NCBI GenBank assembly: GCA_003574895.1
Contig: PJFB01000003.1
Span: 124,001-188,000 of the forward strand
Direction of reading: 5' to 3'
DNA: 64,000 nucleotides
From: Geobacter sp.
GTDB taxonomy: Bacteria > Desulfobacterota > Desulfuromonadia > Geobacterales > Pseudopelobacteraceae
Shown here: positions 1 to 6,770 of the stretch, in pieces
Layout: every line of letters starts with the position of its first letter
Numbering within the stretch: position 1 is the stretch's first letter
Translations under genes and position numbers: made by a program
The notes under the pieces: model-generated
Databases searched by the model: none
Told to the model about the DNA's origin: nothing
Seen by the model: only the letters and a program-made list of their open reading frames with translations

Positions 1-162
1 GATCCTGACAAAGACATCAACATACGTACCGTTGTAGTCGGGGGGCGAACGAAAGACGATCATGAGGAAAGTATCAAACGCCAAGACTACGAATCCCGTT
101 TTACGCCACCTATAAGAATTGAGTCTTGGGACACTTGGCTACGACGACTTCAAAGGAGCTGA
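1..162 (+). CDS. C-terminal end of an unidentified protein (cut by window start)
   Basis: Frame 1 is open from the first base to a TGA at 160-162, giving 53 residues that begin DPDKDINIRTVVVGGR and end WDTWLRRLQRS. The pattern of a beta strand ending in GGR, a charged stretch and a final IRIESWDTWL segment resembles the C-terminus of DUF4263 (Shedu-type) nuclease proteins, but the piece is too short to be sure. It lies just upstream of the MBL-fold gene on the same strand, with a 13-bp inverted repeat between them. The function cannot be assigned from this fragment alone. Confidence 0.45.
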   Translation, partial: DPDKDINIRTVVVGGRTKDDHEESIKRQDYESRFTPPIRIESWDTWLRRLQRS

Positions 163-235
163 CAATAAGTCGGTTTTGAGCCCCCGAAGGGGCAGCACTT
201 GAAAGTGGAAAGCGAAGAAATGAATGTCCCTACGA

Positions 236-279
236 GACCAGAGACCCGTCCGCGACAAATCCGCGCCGGGTCTCTGGTC
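236..279. repeat. Perfect 13-bp inverted repeat (hairpin)
   Basis: The arms are GACCAGAGACCCG at 236-248 and CGGGTCTCTGGTC at 267-279, with an 18-nt loop that itself contains CCGCG twice. No T-run follows, so it is not a standard intrinsic terminator. It could be a terminator remnant for the gene ending at 162 or a REP-like hairpin. Confidence 0.6.
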
Positions 280-332
280 GAGTCGTTGGCAATAAATCAC
301 TGACATATTTCATAGGTACATCGGGGGTGTTT

Positions 333-1400
333 ATGGCACATGAAGTTGACTTTCTTCCTGTTGGCGACGGTTATGGCGACGCGATCGTCATCCGATATGG
401 TGAGGACAAAGACGGTTATTACCTCCATGTCGTTGACGGTGGTTGTACCGACACTGCCGACACGATTATCAAACACATCAACAAGTATTATCCCGGCTAC
501 CACATTAACCATATGGTTGTCACCCATGCAGACAATGACCATGTATGTGGTCTGATAGGTGTGCTCAAACAATTTGATGTTAAACATCTTTGGATGAATC
601 GGCCTTGGCTTTATGCCAAAGAAATACTACAGCACTTTCATGGGAACTTCACGTTGCAAGGACTGATAGATGACATGAAAGACAGGCACCCCTACTTGGT
701 CGAATTGGAGGCATTAGCCACAGCGAAAGGTACACAAATTCATGAAGTATTCCAAGGCATAACAATCGGTAGTTTCACCGTTTTAGCGCCATCGCGCCAA
801 AGGTACATTGACTTGATTCCAGACTTTGACAAGACGCCGACTTCGTACAAAGTAGAAGACGAAACACAAAAGTCGGGGCTATTTAAATCCTTGGTTGAGG
901 CTGCAAAGAAATGGCTAGAGGAAGAGTGGGATGTGGAAACCCTCTCAGATAATCCCCAACCACCGACGTCAGCGTCAAACGAAAGTTGTGTCGTTCAATA
1001 CGCCACTCTAAAGGAAGGAAGGCCCCTATTACTAACAGCCGATGTAGGCCCTATCGGCCTAAACGAAGCAGCGGACTACGCTGCTACGTTAGGATTGGCC
1101 AGACCTTCTTTCGTGCAAATACCACATCATGGTAGCAGACATAACGTTACCCCATATGTGTTAGACCGCTGGCTTGGACCAAGAAAAGCAAAGGGAACAG
1201 AAGTAGGCACCGCCTATTGCTCCATTGGAGCAAATAAGACCGAATATCCACGTGGGCAAGTAAAAAACGCATTCATCCGACGTGGCTACAAAGTTTATGT
1301 AAACAGGAACAAAATGATCTCACACTCCTCTGGCGGGGGGCATCCTGGGTTAGTGGCGCTGACGCCTGAACCATTTGATAACTCGGTAGAGGCACCTTGA
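333..1400 (+). CDS. ComEC/Rec2-like MBL-fold metallo-hydrolase
   Basis: This 355-residue soluble protein has the metallo-beta-lactamase fold of the ComEC/Rec2 hydrolase branch. VVDGGCTDT lies near the N-terminus, the metal-binding motif THADNDH (the HxDxDH variant) near residue 70, and a distal HHGSRHN motif near residue 265. There are no membrane segments, so it is the free-standing hydrolase form rather than the DNA-uptake channel. ATG 333 is preferred because GGGGG at 323-327 gives a 5-nt spacing. A GTG at 327 is in frame but overlaps that site. The stop overlaps the ATG of a tiny membrane ORF (TGATG), and an AT-rich membrane-protein gene follows. Such hydrolases paired with small membrane proteins are often found in accessory or defence islands. 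Substrate unknown. Confidence 0.75.
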   Translation: MAHEVDFLPVGDGYGDAIVIRYGEDKDGYYLHVVDGGCTDTADTIIKHINKYYPGYHINHMVVTHADNDHVCGLIGVLKQFDVKHLWMNRPWLYAKEILQHFHGNFTLQGLIDDMKDRHPYLVELEALATAKGTQIHEVFQGITIGSFTVLAPSRQRYIDLIPDFDKTPTSYKVEDETQKSGLFKSLVEAAKKWLEEEWDVETLSDNPQPPTSASNESCVVQYATLKEGRPLLLTADVGPIGLNEAADYAATLGLARPSFVQIPHHGSRHNVTPYVLDRWLGPRKAKGTEVGTAYCSIGANKTEYPRGQVKNAFIRRGYKVYVNRNKMISHSSGGGHPGLVALTPEPFDNSVEAP

Positions 1401-1501
1401 TGCCCTAAAATATTCGAGTCATAGTTTGGGCTCTCCTGTTTCCGGCCACCATTGCCACGCTGCTATTTACGGTCGTGGCGCTCTTCGATATGATGCTATA
1501 A
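1400..1501 (+). pseudogene. Small single-TM ORF with an in-frame stop at codon 3
   Basis: An ATG at 1400-1402 overlaps the stop of the MBL gene in a TGATG coupling arrangement. It is followed by CCC and then TAA. The same frame then stays open for 30 codons to a TAA at 1499-1501 and reads NIRVIVWALLFPATIATLLF followed by TVVALFDMML, a clear single transmembrane helix. The arrangement suggests a small membrane peptide translated with the hydrolase and inactivated by a nonsense change, or one that starts at a non-standard codon. No Shine-Dalgarno sequence is seen for an internal start. Confidence 0.35.
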
Positions 1502-1517
1502 ATTAAGGTTATATTAC

Positions 1518-2186
1518 ATGGCTAAAAATATTTCTCTGAAAACTCAGAATCTTCCTGCTTTTTCTCTTTTTATTGCATGGTGTATGACACTATATATTAT
1601 GTTTTTATCAACACCACCTGCCTCAATAGCTAGCCTGAGTTCAATTCTTGCATCTTTAACATCAACACAAAGCCTACTGGTAGCTCTTGGTCCTATTATT
1701 ATTTTAGTTGTTTCAGGCATACTGCCACCAGATACGAAAGCTACCTTAGTTTACTGGCGAATCTCTCATGCTTTACCAGGCCATCGGGCTTTTTCCGTCT
1801 ACTGTAAAAACGATACAAGGATTGATATAACGACTCTTGAAAATCGTATTGGCTCTTTACCAACTGATCCATCTGACCAGAATAGGCAATGGTATAAGCT
1901 GTATAAGGAAAATAGTGAAAAAACCACGGTAATAAATTCCCACCGTAGCTTTTTACTGGCTCGTGATCTTGCGGGAGCTAGTGCCCTAGCAACAGCTATC
2001 TTGCCGCTATCTCTACTCCTCTTCACTAAAAATATTTGGAATACTGTCTACCTTCTTTTAATCTTCGCAACTCATTATCTAATCCTTGCCTTGGTTGCCC
2101 GAAACCATGGAGTACGCTTTGTCTGCAATGTGCTAGCTGAGGCATCAGTTACAACAGGAATTTCCAACAAAGCGCAGCAGCGGTGA
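1518..2186 (+). CDS. Hypothetical four-helix membrane protein
   Basis: The product has 222 residues. Two hydrophobic helices lie near the N-terminus (about residues 14-35 and 52-72), a soluble charged segment spans about 75-150 (with DTRIDITTLENRIG and WYKLYKENSEK), and two more helices lie at about 155-175 and 180-200. The gene is clearly AT-richer than the Geobacter-like genes further right, which suggests acquisition by transfer. It follows the MBL-fold hydrolase by 117 bp on the same strand, and the two may form one module. The last codons overlap a hairpin element that recurs at 4179-4221. I do not recognise the family. A role as a membrane effector or anchor is speculation from context. 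Confidence 0.6.
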   Translation: MAKNISLKTQNLPAFSLFIAWCMTLYIMFLSTPPASIASLSSILASLTSTQSLLVALGPIIILVVSGILPPDTKATLVYWRISHALPGHRAFSVYCKNDTRIDITTLENRIGSLPTDPSDQNRQWYKLYKENSEKTTVINSHRSFLLARDLAGASALATAILPLSLLLFTKNIWNTVYLLLIFATHYLILALVARNHGVRFVCNVLAEASVTTGISNKAQQR

Positions 2187-2208
2187 ACCCGCTGTGCTCT
2201 CAGCCGCA
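2165..2208 (+). repeat. CAACAAAGCGCA hairpin element, copy 1
   Basis: The element consists of CAACAAAGCGCA (2165-2176), a short hairpin (CAGCGG 2178-2183 pairing with CCGCTG 2189-2194), then GTGCTC and GCCG. The same flanks recur at 4179-4221 around a hairpin of different sequence. The stop codon of the membrane-protein gene lies inside the hairpin region. Confidence 0.5.
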
Positions 2209-2307
2209 GAACAGTAGAAACTCTGACGTCCAGGGAATCAATCATTCGCTTATCTGTATGGACTTCGCTACTTACGGCGGGGCAATTCATTTGATGCATG
2301 TACAAAC

Positions 2308-2343
2308 AAAAGCGGCCCCCCAAATCCGGGGGGCCGCTTTTGT
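2308..2343. terminator. GC-rich bidirectional terminator, copy 1
   Basis: AGCGGCCCCCC (2311-2321) pairs perfectly with GGGGGGCCGCT (2328-2338), flanked by A and T runs. The hairpin, including its loop, recurs at 6731-6758, where it ends the intact delta-60 repeat gene. Here it sits beyond the stop of the truncated copy of that gene. Confidence 0.85.
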
Positions 2344-2350
2344 TTCCGTT

Positions 2351-2790
2351 TTACGGAAGGTACCTGACTACGAAGTATGCCGCGGTACCTGATCCCTGCC
2401 CTCCAGCGACAACGATTTTGCCGTTCCCGTCGATGGCAGTGGCGTAGGGGTAAGGACTTGTGCCGATCGTGGTCAGCACATAGCCGTCGGGGGTGCCGAA
2501 GGTGCTGTCAGCGACCCCGTCGGTACCGAACCGAAGCATGGCGAACTGATAGATCGGACCCACTATGGCGCCACCGGCGACCACGACCTTTCCGCTTTGC
2601 AGGGCCATGGCCAGAGGATCGTTCATACGGGTGTCTGTGACGTAGCCATTCGGGCTGCCAAAGGTCGTGTCAAGGGTGCCGTCAGCGTTATACCTGGCAA
2701 CGGTAGCCGCCTGATTAGTAAATGTGCTTGAATAGGACTGGCCCATCACGACGATTTTCCCGTCGGCCTGAATCGCCACCTTTTGGGCAT
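2351..2790 (-). pseudogene. 3' fragment of a delta-60 repeat lipoprotein gene (partial duplication)
   Basis: The translated minus strand (KVAIQADGKIVVMGQS to the terminal YFVVRYLP) closely matches the last part of the intact gene at 6771-8564. The fragment carries repeat 4 (partial), repeat 5 and repeat 7 of that protein. Repeat 6 is missing, consistent with loss of one unit of about 168 bp by recombination between repeats. Similarity stops near 2790, exactly where the 21-bp repeats bordering the RAYT element begin. The fragment therefore has no start, signal peptide or IPT domains. The open frame that continues through the mobile element to 2896 is accidental. It is a pseudogene left by segmental duplication and an insertion or rearrangement. 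Confidence 0.8.
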
Positions 2791-2832
2791 GGGGAACACA
2801 CCGAGGGGTCAGGGGAACACACCGAGGGGTCA
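2791..2832 (+). repeat. Two tandem 21-bp direct repeats at the RAYT left border
   Basis: A 21-bp unit beginning GGGGAACACACCGAGG occurs twice without interruption (2791-2811 and 2812-2832). The second copy runs into the left inverted end of the RAYT element. It marks the junction with the truncated delta-60 gene. Confidence 0.75.
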
Positions 2833-3835
2833 GGGCTACATATTTCATAAAACCTGAAGTTTTGGATGAGAGTTCAATGGCTCGACCGTTGCGCATAACA
2901 TACCCAGGAGCGTTCTACCATGTGACCACACGTGGTAATGAGCGCGGGAATGTTTTCAAGAGCCGAAGAGATCGAGAGAAGTTTTTGTCGTACCTGGAAT
3001 CGGCAACCATTAGTTACGGCGCGAAGATCCATGCATACTGCCTGATGAGTAATCATTTTCACCTGCTCCTGGAAACTCCGCAGGGTAATCTGTCGGAGAT
3101 CATGCAGCACATAAACGGGGCTTATACCACATACTTTAACGTGAAAAGAAAGAGAGTCGGACATCTTTTCCAAGGGAGATTCAAAGCAATACTGGTTGAA
3201 GCTGACGAGTATGCGGCAGAGCTTTCCCGGTACATTCATCTTAATCCAGTAAGGGCTGCCATGGCGATCAAACCGGAAGAATATCCGTGGTCTAGCTATC
3301 AAGCATATGTAGGCAATACAGCGGTGCCCGAATGGCTCAATACCGACTTTATTCTCGGCAGTTTTGCCGGAAGCGCTGTCAATGCCAGGAAAAAGTATCA
3401 GCTTTTTGTTGAAGATTTGATCGGGAAAGAATACGAGAGTCCGTTAAATAGCACCTTCGGCTCGTCAATACTGGGTAGTGACTCATTTATCGAAGCAATC
3501 ACACAAGAACATCTATCTGTAAAAGAGCCCAGCAGAAACCTCCCTGCACTGCGGCAGTTTGCGGTCCGGCCTTCGCCGGAGGAGATCATCAGGGCGGTAC
3601 AAGACAAGTTCGACGGCAACGAGAAACTGGCTAGAAATGCAAGCATTCATATCTGCCATAAATATAGCGGTGCAAAGTTAAAGGACATAAGCCAACTTTT
3701 TGCAGTTCGCGAATCAGCAATCACAGAGGCCAGCCGCAGATTTCTTCTAAAAATGGAGCAGGATAATAGTCTGAAGGAGAAGGTCGATCAGGTGAAGGGA
3801 ATACTGAAAATATGAATTATGTAGCCCTGACCCCT
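2825..3835 (+). mobile_element. RAYT transposable unit with inverted ends
   Basis: The transposase gene is enclosed by 25-bp inverted ends: left 2825-2849 (starting AGGGGTCAGGGCTACATA) and right 3811-3835 (its complement, with one mismatch). The right end overlaps the stop codon of the transposase. Both neighbours are broken genes: the delta-60 fragment ends at about 2790 and a DAC-like gene begins without its 5' part at about 3836. RAYT proteins are single-strand HUH nucleases that act on REP hairpins. The inverted ends are consistent with such recognition sites. Confidence 0.75.
2877..3815 (+). CDS. REP-associated tyrosine transposase (RAYT) with DnaA-like C-terminus
   Basis: This 312-residue Y1-type HUH transposase opens with MARPLRITYPGAFYHVTTRG, typical of the family. 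It carries the HUH metal-binding motif in SNHFHLLLE (about residues 58-66) and the conserved FNVKRKRVGHLFQGRFKAI and YIHLNPVRA blocks. Residues about 235-300 (EEIIRAVQDKF, ARNASIHICHKYSGAKLKDI, ESAITEASRRF) form a helix-turn-helix like the C-terminal DNA-binding domain of DnaA, an arrangement common in Geobacter RAYTs. ATG 2877 is chosen over an in-frame TTG at 2862 because it matches the usual family N-terminus and has GATGAGAG upstream. The gene appears intact. Confidence 0.88.
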   Translation: MARPLRITYPGAFYHVTTRGNERGNVFKSRRDREKFLSYLESATISYGAKIHAYCLMSNHFHLLLETPQGNLSEIMQHINGAYTTYFNVKRKRVGHLFQGRFKAILVEADEYAAELSRYIHLNPVRAAMAIKPEEYPWSSYQAYVGNTAVPEWLNTDFILGSFAGSAVNARKKYQLFVEDLIGKEYESPLNSTFGSSILGSDSFIEAITQEHLSVKEPSRNLPALRQFAVRPSPEEIIRAVQDKFDGNEKLARNASIHICHKYSGAKLKDISQLFAVRESAITEASRRFLLKMEQDNSLKEKVDQVKGILKI

Positions 3836-4163
3836 ATGGCTTTCCCCCCAACTTTCAGCCATTGACGGTGCATTAGTTATTAATCCAAAATTTGATGTTA
3901 TAATTTTTGGTTCAACACTAAGAGCTACCTCCAGATGGAAAGGTTCTGTCCTTATGGGGCCAGACGGCTTCGGTGGAGGTGGTCAGATATTTGATTTGTC
4001 AAAATACGGAACAAGGCACAATTCGGCCATTGATTTTGTGGCTGCAGTACCTGGGACGATTGCTTTCGTAGTTTCCCAAGACGGGCCTATCAGAGGATTT
4101 GTTTTAAAGGATCAAGACACCATTCTTTGCTGGCCGGACTGCACCACTTCTATGTTCATTTAA
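3836..4163 (+). pseudogene. 3' remnant of a DisA_N/DACNV-like sensor-domain gene
   Basis: The open frame begins inside the RAYT right border with no start codon and runs to TAA at 4161-4163. It reads LSAIDGALVINPKFDVIIFG, then an RWKGSVLMGPDGFGGGGQ segment, GTRHNSAIDFVAA, and AFVVSQDGPIRGFVLK. The order DGA, then GTRH-x-S/A, then VVSQDG matches the DAC (DisA_N) fold used by diadenylate cyclases and the related DACNV nucleotide-sensor domain. Canonical RHR is replaced by RHN. The 5' part is missing, apparently removed by the RAYT insertion or an associated deletion. The ATG at 3954 would give only 69 residues and is unlikely to be a real start. Confidence 0.6.
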
Positions 4164-4178
4164 TTTATAGATTCGCTT

Positions 4179-4221
4179 CAACAAAGCGCAACACCGGCCA
4201 AGCCGGTGTGCTCACTGCCGT
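4179..4221 (+). repeat. CAACAAAGCGCA hairpin element, copy 2
   Basis: CAACAAAGCGCA (4179-4190) is followed by a perfect hairpin (ACACCGGC 4191-4198 with GCCGGTGT 4202-4209), then GCTC and GCCG. The flanks match copy 1 at 2165-2208, while the stem sequence differs and stays paired. It also lies between two convergent genes and may act as a weak terminator. Confidence 0.5.
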
Positions 4222-4257
4222 TGGGAATGAGGGTGGCAAATGAAGCTGTGCTTGAAT

Positions 4258-5616
4258 TCAAGCCCGCAGGCGAGGGCCGCTCCTCAAGGCGAGGACCTGC
4301 CGCAGATTACCGGCGCAGATCACGCGGAATGGTTCCGAGATCCGTTCGTCTTGGGAAACTCTCTCCCAGAACATGCAAGCGGCAGCAAGTGCGCTGTCCC
4401 ATGCCCGTGCAGCTCTAGGAGTAGGCAAAGGTGGATTAAACACTGCGTCGGGGACGCGGGTATCCTTGGGTCTATAGAACATGGGAAGGACGTCATAGGC
4501 AGGCGCTAGGTCAAAGCGCCGGCGACCGTCCATCATGATCAGCGAAACATTCCCCATGTGCTGATCGGTGTTAGCAATCAAGTCACCGAAGACGGAAAGC
4601 CACCTCAGAGCCGCTGCGTCCTCTGCCGAGATTCGACCATCATCGTGCATCTGATCAGCAGCTTCGATCCAACTGTCACAGCCGAAAAACTCAAGAGCCA
4701 CAGCTCTGAGTGAAATGATGGGTAGGCGTCCGAACATCCCAGTCCTATCAAAACGTTGTGCCTCCAGGAACACACGGCCGTCGCCCTCTACGATCCGGGA
4801 CTGCGTAGCACGAATGCCGCTCTCTTGGACAATATTTAGTGCATGGTGCTCGGAAATCAGAAGATCCGCCCAGCGGCGGCCTTCGACTGTATCGACAGAG
4901 GAGGAAAACTTAACTAGGACATGCTTGATGCCGTCGTTATGCTGCACCATTGCCGTAAATTTCGGCTGCTCACCACCAGCTGAGGACCCAGCTGGATCGC
5001 CGTCCATGGCCGCCTGTGCCATCCTGGCGTATAGCTCAGCTTCCTCGCCTTCCTGAACAGGAGCTATGGGCCTTTGCGTCATACGAAAATACCGCTCCAG
5101 GGATTCCTGGCCGACAATGAGGTTTCCCATGCAGTCTTCGCCGCGGCGGGCCAGGGCAACAAGGACATGATCTTCATTCCAGTCGAGGACGCGAGGGGGC
5201 AGGTTCAGTTCTTCATGCAGCAGTTGTACGAACGCACGACCCACGAAGCCATCAGGGCGCAGATCGGAGATGAACCAGGGGAGGCTTCGATAATCTGCGG
5301 GAGCAGTATGGGTCGGTAGCCATACGAATCGATCATTTGCGACCGCACAGAGGTCTCCAATCTGATCTACATCTCCGCGATCATCGACTTTGAACACAGG
5401 AAATCGCCCGCCGAGCCCACGGACGTCGCGGAGACGGGTATATCGGGTCGCACGAGCACTACCTACCACGACGATCCGGCTTTTGCAGCGGGAGACCGCG
5501 CGAGAGATGGTAGGTTGGCTCCAAGAGAAGCGGCGTTGGATGTCCGCAGCCGAATATAGCCCGGTAGCGAGAAACGCCAGTAGCTGTGCGTCTTGTTCGG
5601 CGAGATGGGGTGACAT
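4258..5616 (-). CDS. yjjJ: HipA-family serine/threonine kinase with fused HTH (YjjJ/HipH type)
   Basis: This 452-residue protein starts with a winged-helix-like segment (SAADIQRRFSWSQPTISRAVSR, about residues 22-43) and continues as a HipA kinase. SSAGGEQPKF near residue 230 is the phosphate-binding loop, GDLIANTDQHMGNVSL carries the catalytic Asp and Asn, and FDLAPAYDVLP corresponds to the metal-binding DxG region. HipA toxins phosphorylate aminoacyl-tRNA synthetases. YjjJ-type members have the DNA-binding part in the same chain instead of a separate HipB, and no hipB gene is adjacent. ATG 5616 is the first codon of the conserved part (MSPHLAEQDAQLL). The upstream extension to 5670 runs into AT-rich promoter sequence. 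The target is unknown. Confidence 0.85.
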   Translation of the reverse strand: MSPHLAEQDAQLLAFLATGLYSAADIQRRFSWSQPTISRAVSRCKSRIVVVGSARATRYTRLRDVRGLGGRFPVFKVDDRGDVDQIGDLCAVANDRFVWLPTHTAPADYRSLPWFISDLRPDGFVGRAFVQLLHEELNLPPRVLDWNEDHVLVALARRGEDCMGNLIVGQESLERYFRMTQRPIAPVQEGEEAELYARMAQAAMDGDPAGSSAGGEQPKFTAMVQHNDGIKHVLVKFSSSVDTVEGRRWADLLISEHHALNIVQESGIRATQSRIVEGDGRVFLEAQRFDRTGMFGRLPIISLRAVALEFFGCDSWIEAADQMHDDGRISAEDAAALRWLSVFGDLIANTDQHMGNVSLIMMDGRRRFDLAPAYDVLPMFYRPKDTRVPDAVFNPPLPTPRAARAWDSALAAACMFWERVSQDERISEPFRVICAGNLRQVLALRSGPRLRA

Positions 5617-5673
5617 GGCAAACCTCAAAAGTTTAAATATTGAATAGATACTGCATAGATACCATAACAATAT

Positions 5674-5711
5674 TTTTCAATAAATTCAACAGTAACTACT
5701 AATATTGAAAA
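5674..5711 (-). promoter_or_regulatory. Candidate operator upstream of the HipA-like gene
   Basis: TTTTCAATA (5674-5682) and TATTGAAAA (5703-5711) form a 9-bp inverted repeat with a 20-nt spacer in very AT-rich DNA upstream of the HipA-like gene. Autoregulation through the fused HTH is plausible but is inferred. The rest of the 432-bp gap to the next gene holds a REP-like hairpin and a transposase remnant. Confidence 0.3.
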
Positions 5712-5797
5712 TACTGCTGAATAGATTTTTGATGCATTTCAGAATATATTTGCAAGGGAGCATGGCTGCGTCTAGCCGAGCGGGGGAGAAAAGCGTA

Positions 5798-5844
5798 GGG
5801 GGACGCTGCTTGCTAACTTGGAAAAACTAGCAAGCAAAGTCCCC
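5798..5844. repeat. REP-like imperfect hairpin (RAYT substrate type)
   Basis: GGGGAC and TGCTTGCTA pair with TAGCAAGCA and GTCCCC across a short loop and one internal mismatch. Hairpins starting GGGGAC and ending GTCCCC are typical ends of RAYT-mobilised repeats. This one lies 50 bp from a RAYT C-terminal fragment. Confidence 0.6.
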
Positions 5845-5892
5845 TTGTTCCTTATAATATTTATTGGTATCGATCAAGGGCCATGAATTATA

Positions 5893-6012
5893 CCCGGACA
5901 GGAGCGTAGTGGCCGACCGCTTGGAGATGTATCGTTTGTCGAGCGCCTGGAGGAAGTACTGGAGCGACTGCTCCGGGCGGCGAAGAGAGGCCCGAAACCA
6001 ACGGGAAAGTAA
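5893..6012 (+). pseudogene. C-terminal remnant of a second RAYT transposase
   Basis: The frame reads PGQERSGRPLGD, VSFVERLEEVLERLLRAAKR and GPKPTGK to the TAA at 6010-6012. This is the conserved C-terminal tail of another RAYT lineage, in which RPLGD-x-x-FVERLE-x-x-L and a final G-x-K-P are usual. Upstream the frame is closed, so only about 39 codons survive. The tail differs from that of the intact RAYT at 2877-3815, so it comes from a separate insertion. Confidence 0.65.
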
Positions 6013-6048
6013 TATAAATATCCCCATTGTTCGCAAAGGAGAAATCAA

Positions 6049-6723
6049 ATGACCATCACACTTGCATTTGACGTCTATGGGACGCTTATTGATACTCACG
6101 GCGTTGTAATTGCGCTGGAAAAGCATGTTGGCAATAAAGCACCTGAGTTCTCTCGTACCTGGCGTGATAAACAGCTCGAATATTCTTTTCGTCGTGGCCT
6201 GATGCAGAACTATGAAAACTTTGCCATTTGTACCAGAAATGCTCTCGATTATACGTGTTCATTCTGTAACGTCGTTCTTAGTCAAAATGATAAGGAAGAA
6301 CTGTTAGGCGCCTATAAAGTATTGCCGGCGTTTGATGATGTAGAAGAAGGGTTGACGCGGGCAAAGAAAGCTGGTTTCAAAATGTTCGCATTTTCGAACG
6401 GCAGTGCCGAAGCGGTGGAGACATTACTGTCAAATGCCGGAATCAGAGGATATTTTATTGATGTGGTGAGTGTTGACGAGATGAAGTCTTACAAACCGAA
6501 CCCAGGTGTATACTGTCACTTTTTAAGAAGGGCTGGTGCCACAGGATCAGATGCATGGCTAATATCGGGCAATCCGTTTGATGTGATTGGAGCGCTATCT
6601 TCCGGAATGCGGGCTGCATGGATTAAGCGTTCACCGGAAGCATTGTTTGATCCATGGGGAATCGAGCCAACGTTAACATTAAACAGTCTGTTGAACTTGG
6701 CCGAGCAGATTGGCAAGGAATGA
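6049..6723 (+). CDS. Haloacid dehalogenase, type II (HAD superfamily hydrolase)
   Basis: This 224-residue cytosolic HAD hydrolase has the nucleophile Asp8 in FDVYGTLID, motif II in FAFSNGS (about residues 116-122), the lysine of motif III in DEMKSYKPNPGVY, and SGNPFDVIGA, which fits the S-x-N-x-x-D-x-x-GA signature of L-2-haloacid dehalogenases. Length and motif order match that family (L-2-haloacid to D-2-hydroxyacid plus halide). The residues that separate true dehalogenases from general HAD phosphatases cannot be settled by eye. AAGGAGAAATCAA precedes the ATG. The gene is bounded by RAYT debris on the left and a shared bidirectional terminator on the right. Confidence 0.82.
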   Translation: MTITLAFDVYGTLIDTHGVVIALEKHVGNKAPEFSRTWRDKQLEYSFRRGLMQNYENFAICTRNALDYTCSFCNVVLSQNDKEELLGAYKVLPAFDDVEEGLTRAKKAGFKMFAFSNGSAEAVETLLSNAGIRGYFIDVVSVDEMKSYKPNPGVYCHFLRRAGATGSDAWLISGNPFDVIGALSSGMRAAWIKRSPEALFDPWGIEPTLTLNSLLNLAEQIGKE

Positions 6724-6726
6724 TCG

Positions 6727-6762
6727 AAAAAGCGGCCCCCCAAATCCGGGGGGCCGCTTTAA
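6727..6762. terminator. GC-rich bidirectional terminator, copy 2
   Basis: AGCGGCCCCCC (6731-6741) pairs with GGGGGGCCGCT (6748-6758), with A-rich sequence on the left, giving a U-run for minus-strand transcription. It separates the convergent haloacid dehalogenase and delta-60 genes. The hairpin is the same as that at 2311-2338. Confidence 0.88.
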
Positions 6763-6770
6763 TCTCCGAT

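Noticed and set aside
236-279. Intrinsic terminator
   Set aside because: The 13-bp stem is perfect, but there is no T-run on either side, so it is listed only as an inverted repeat.
4179-4230. attC recombination site of an integron
   Set aside because: CAAC and GTTG flank the hairpin, but the core triplets do not fit RYYYAAC/GTTRRRY, and the sister copy at 2165 lacks the GTT half. No integrase gene is in the window. Kept only as a repeat.
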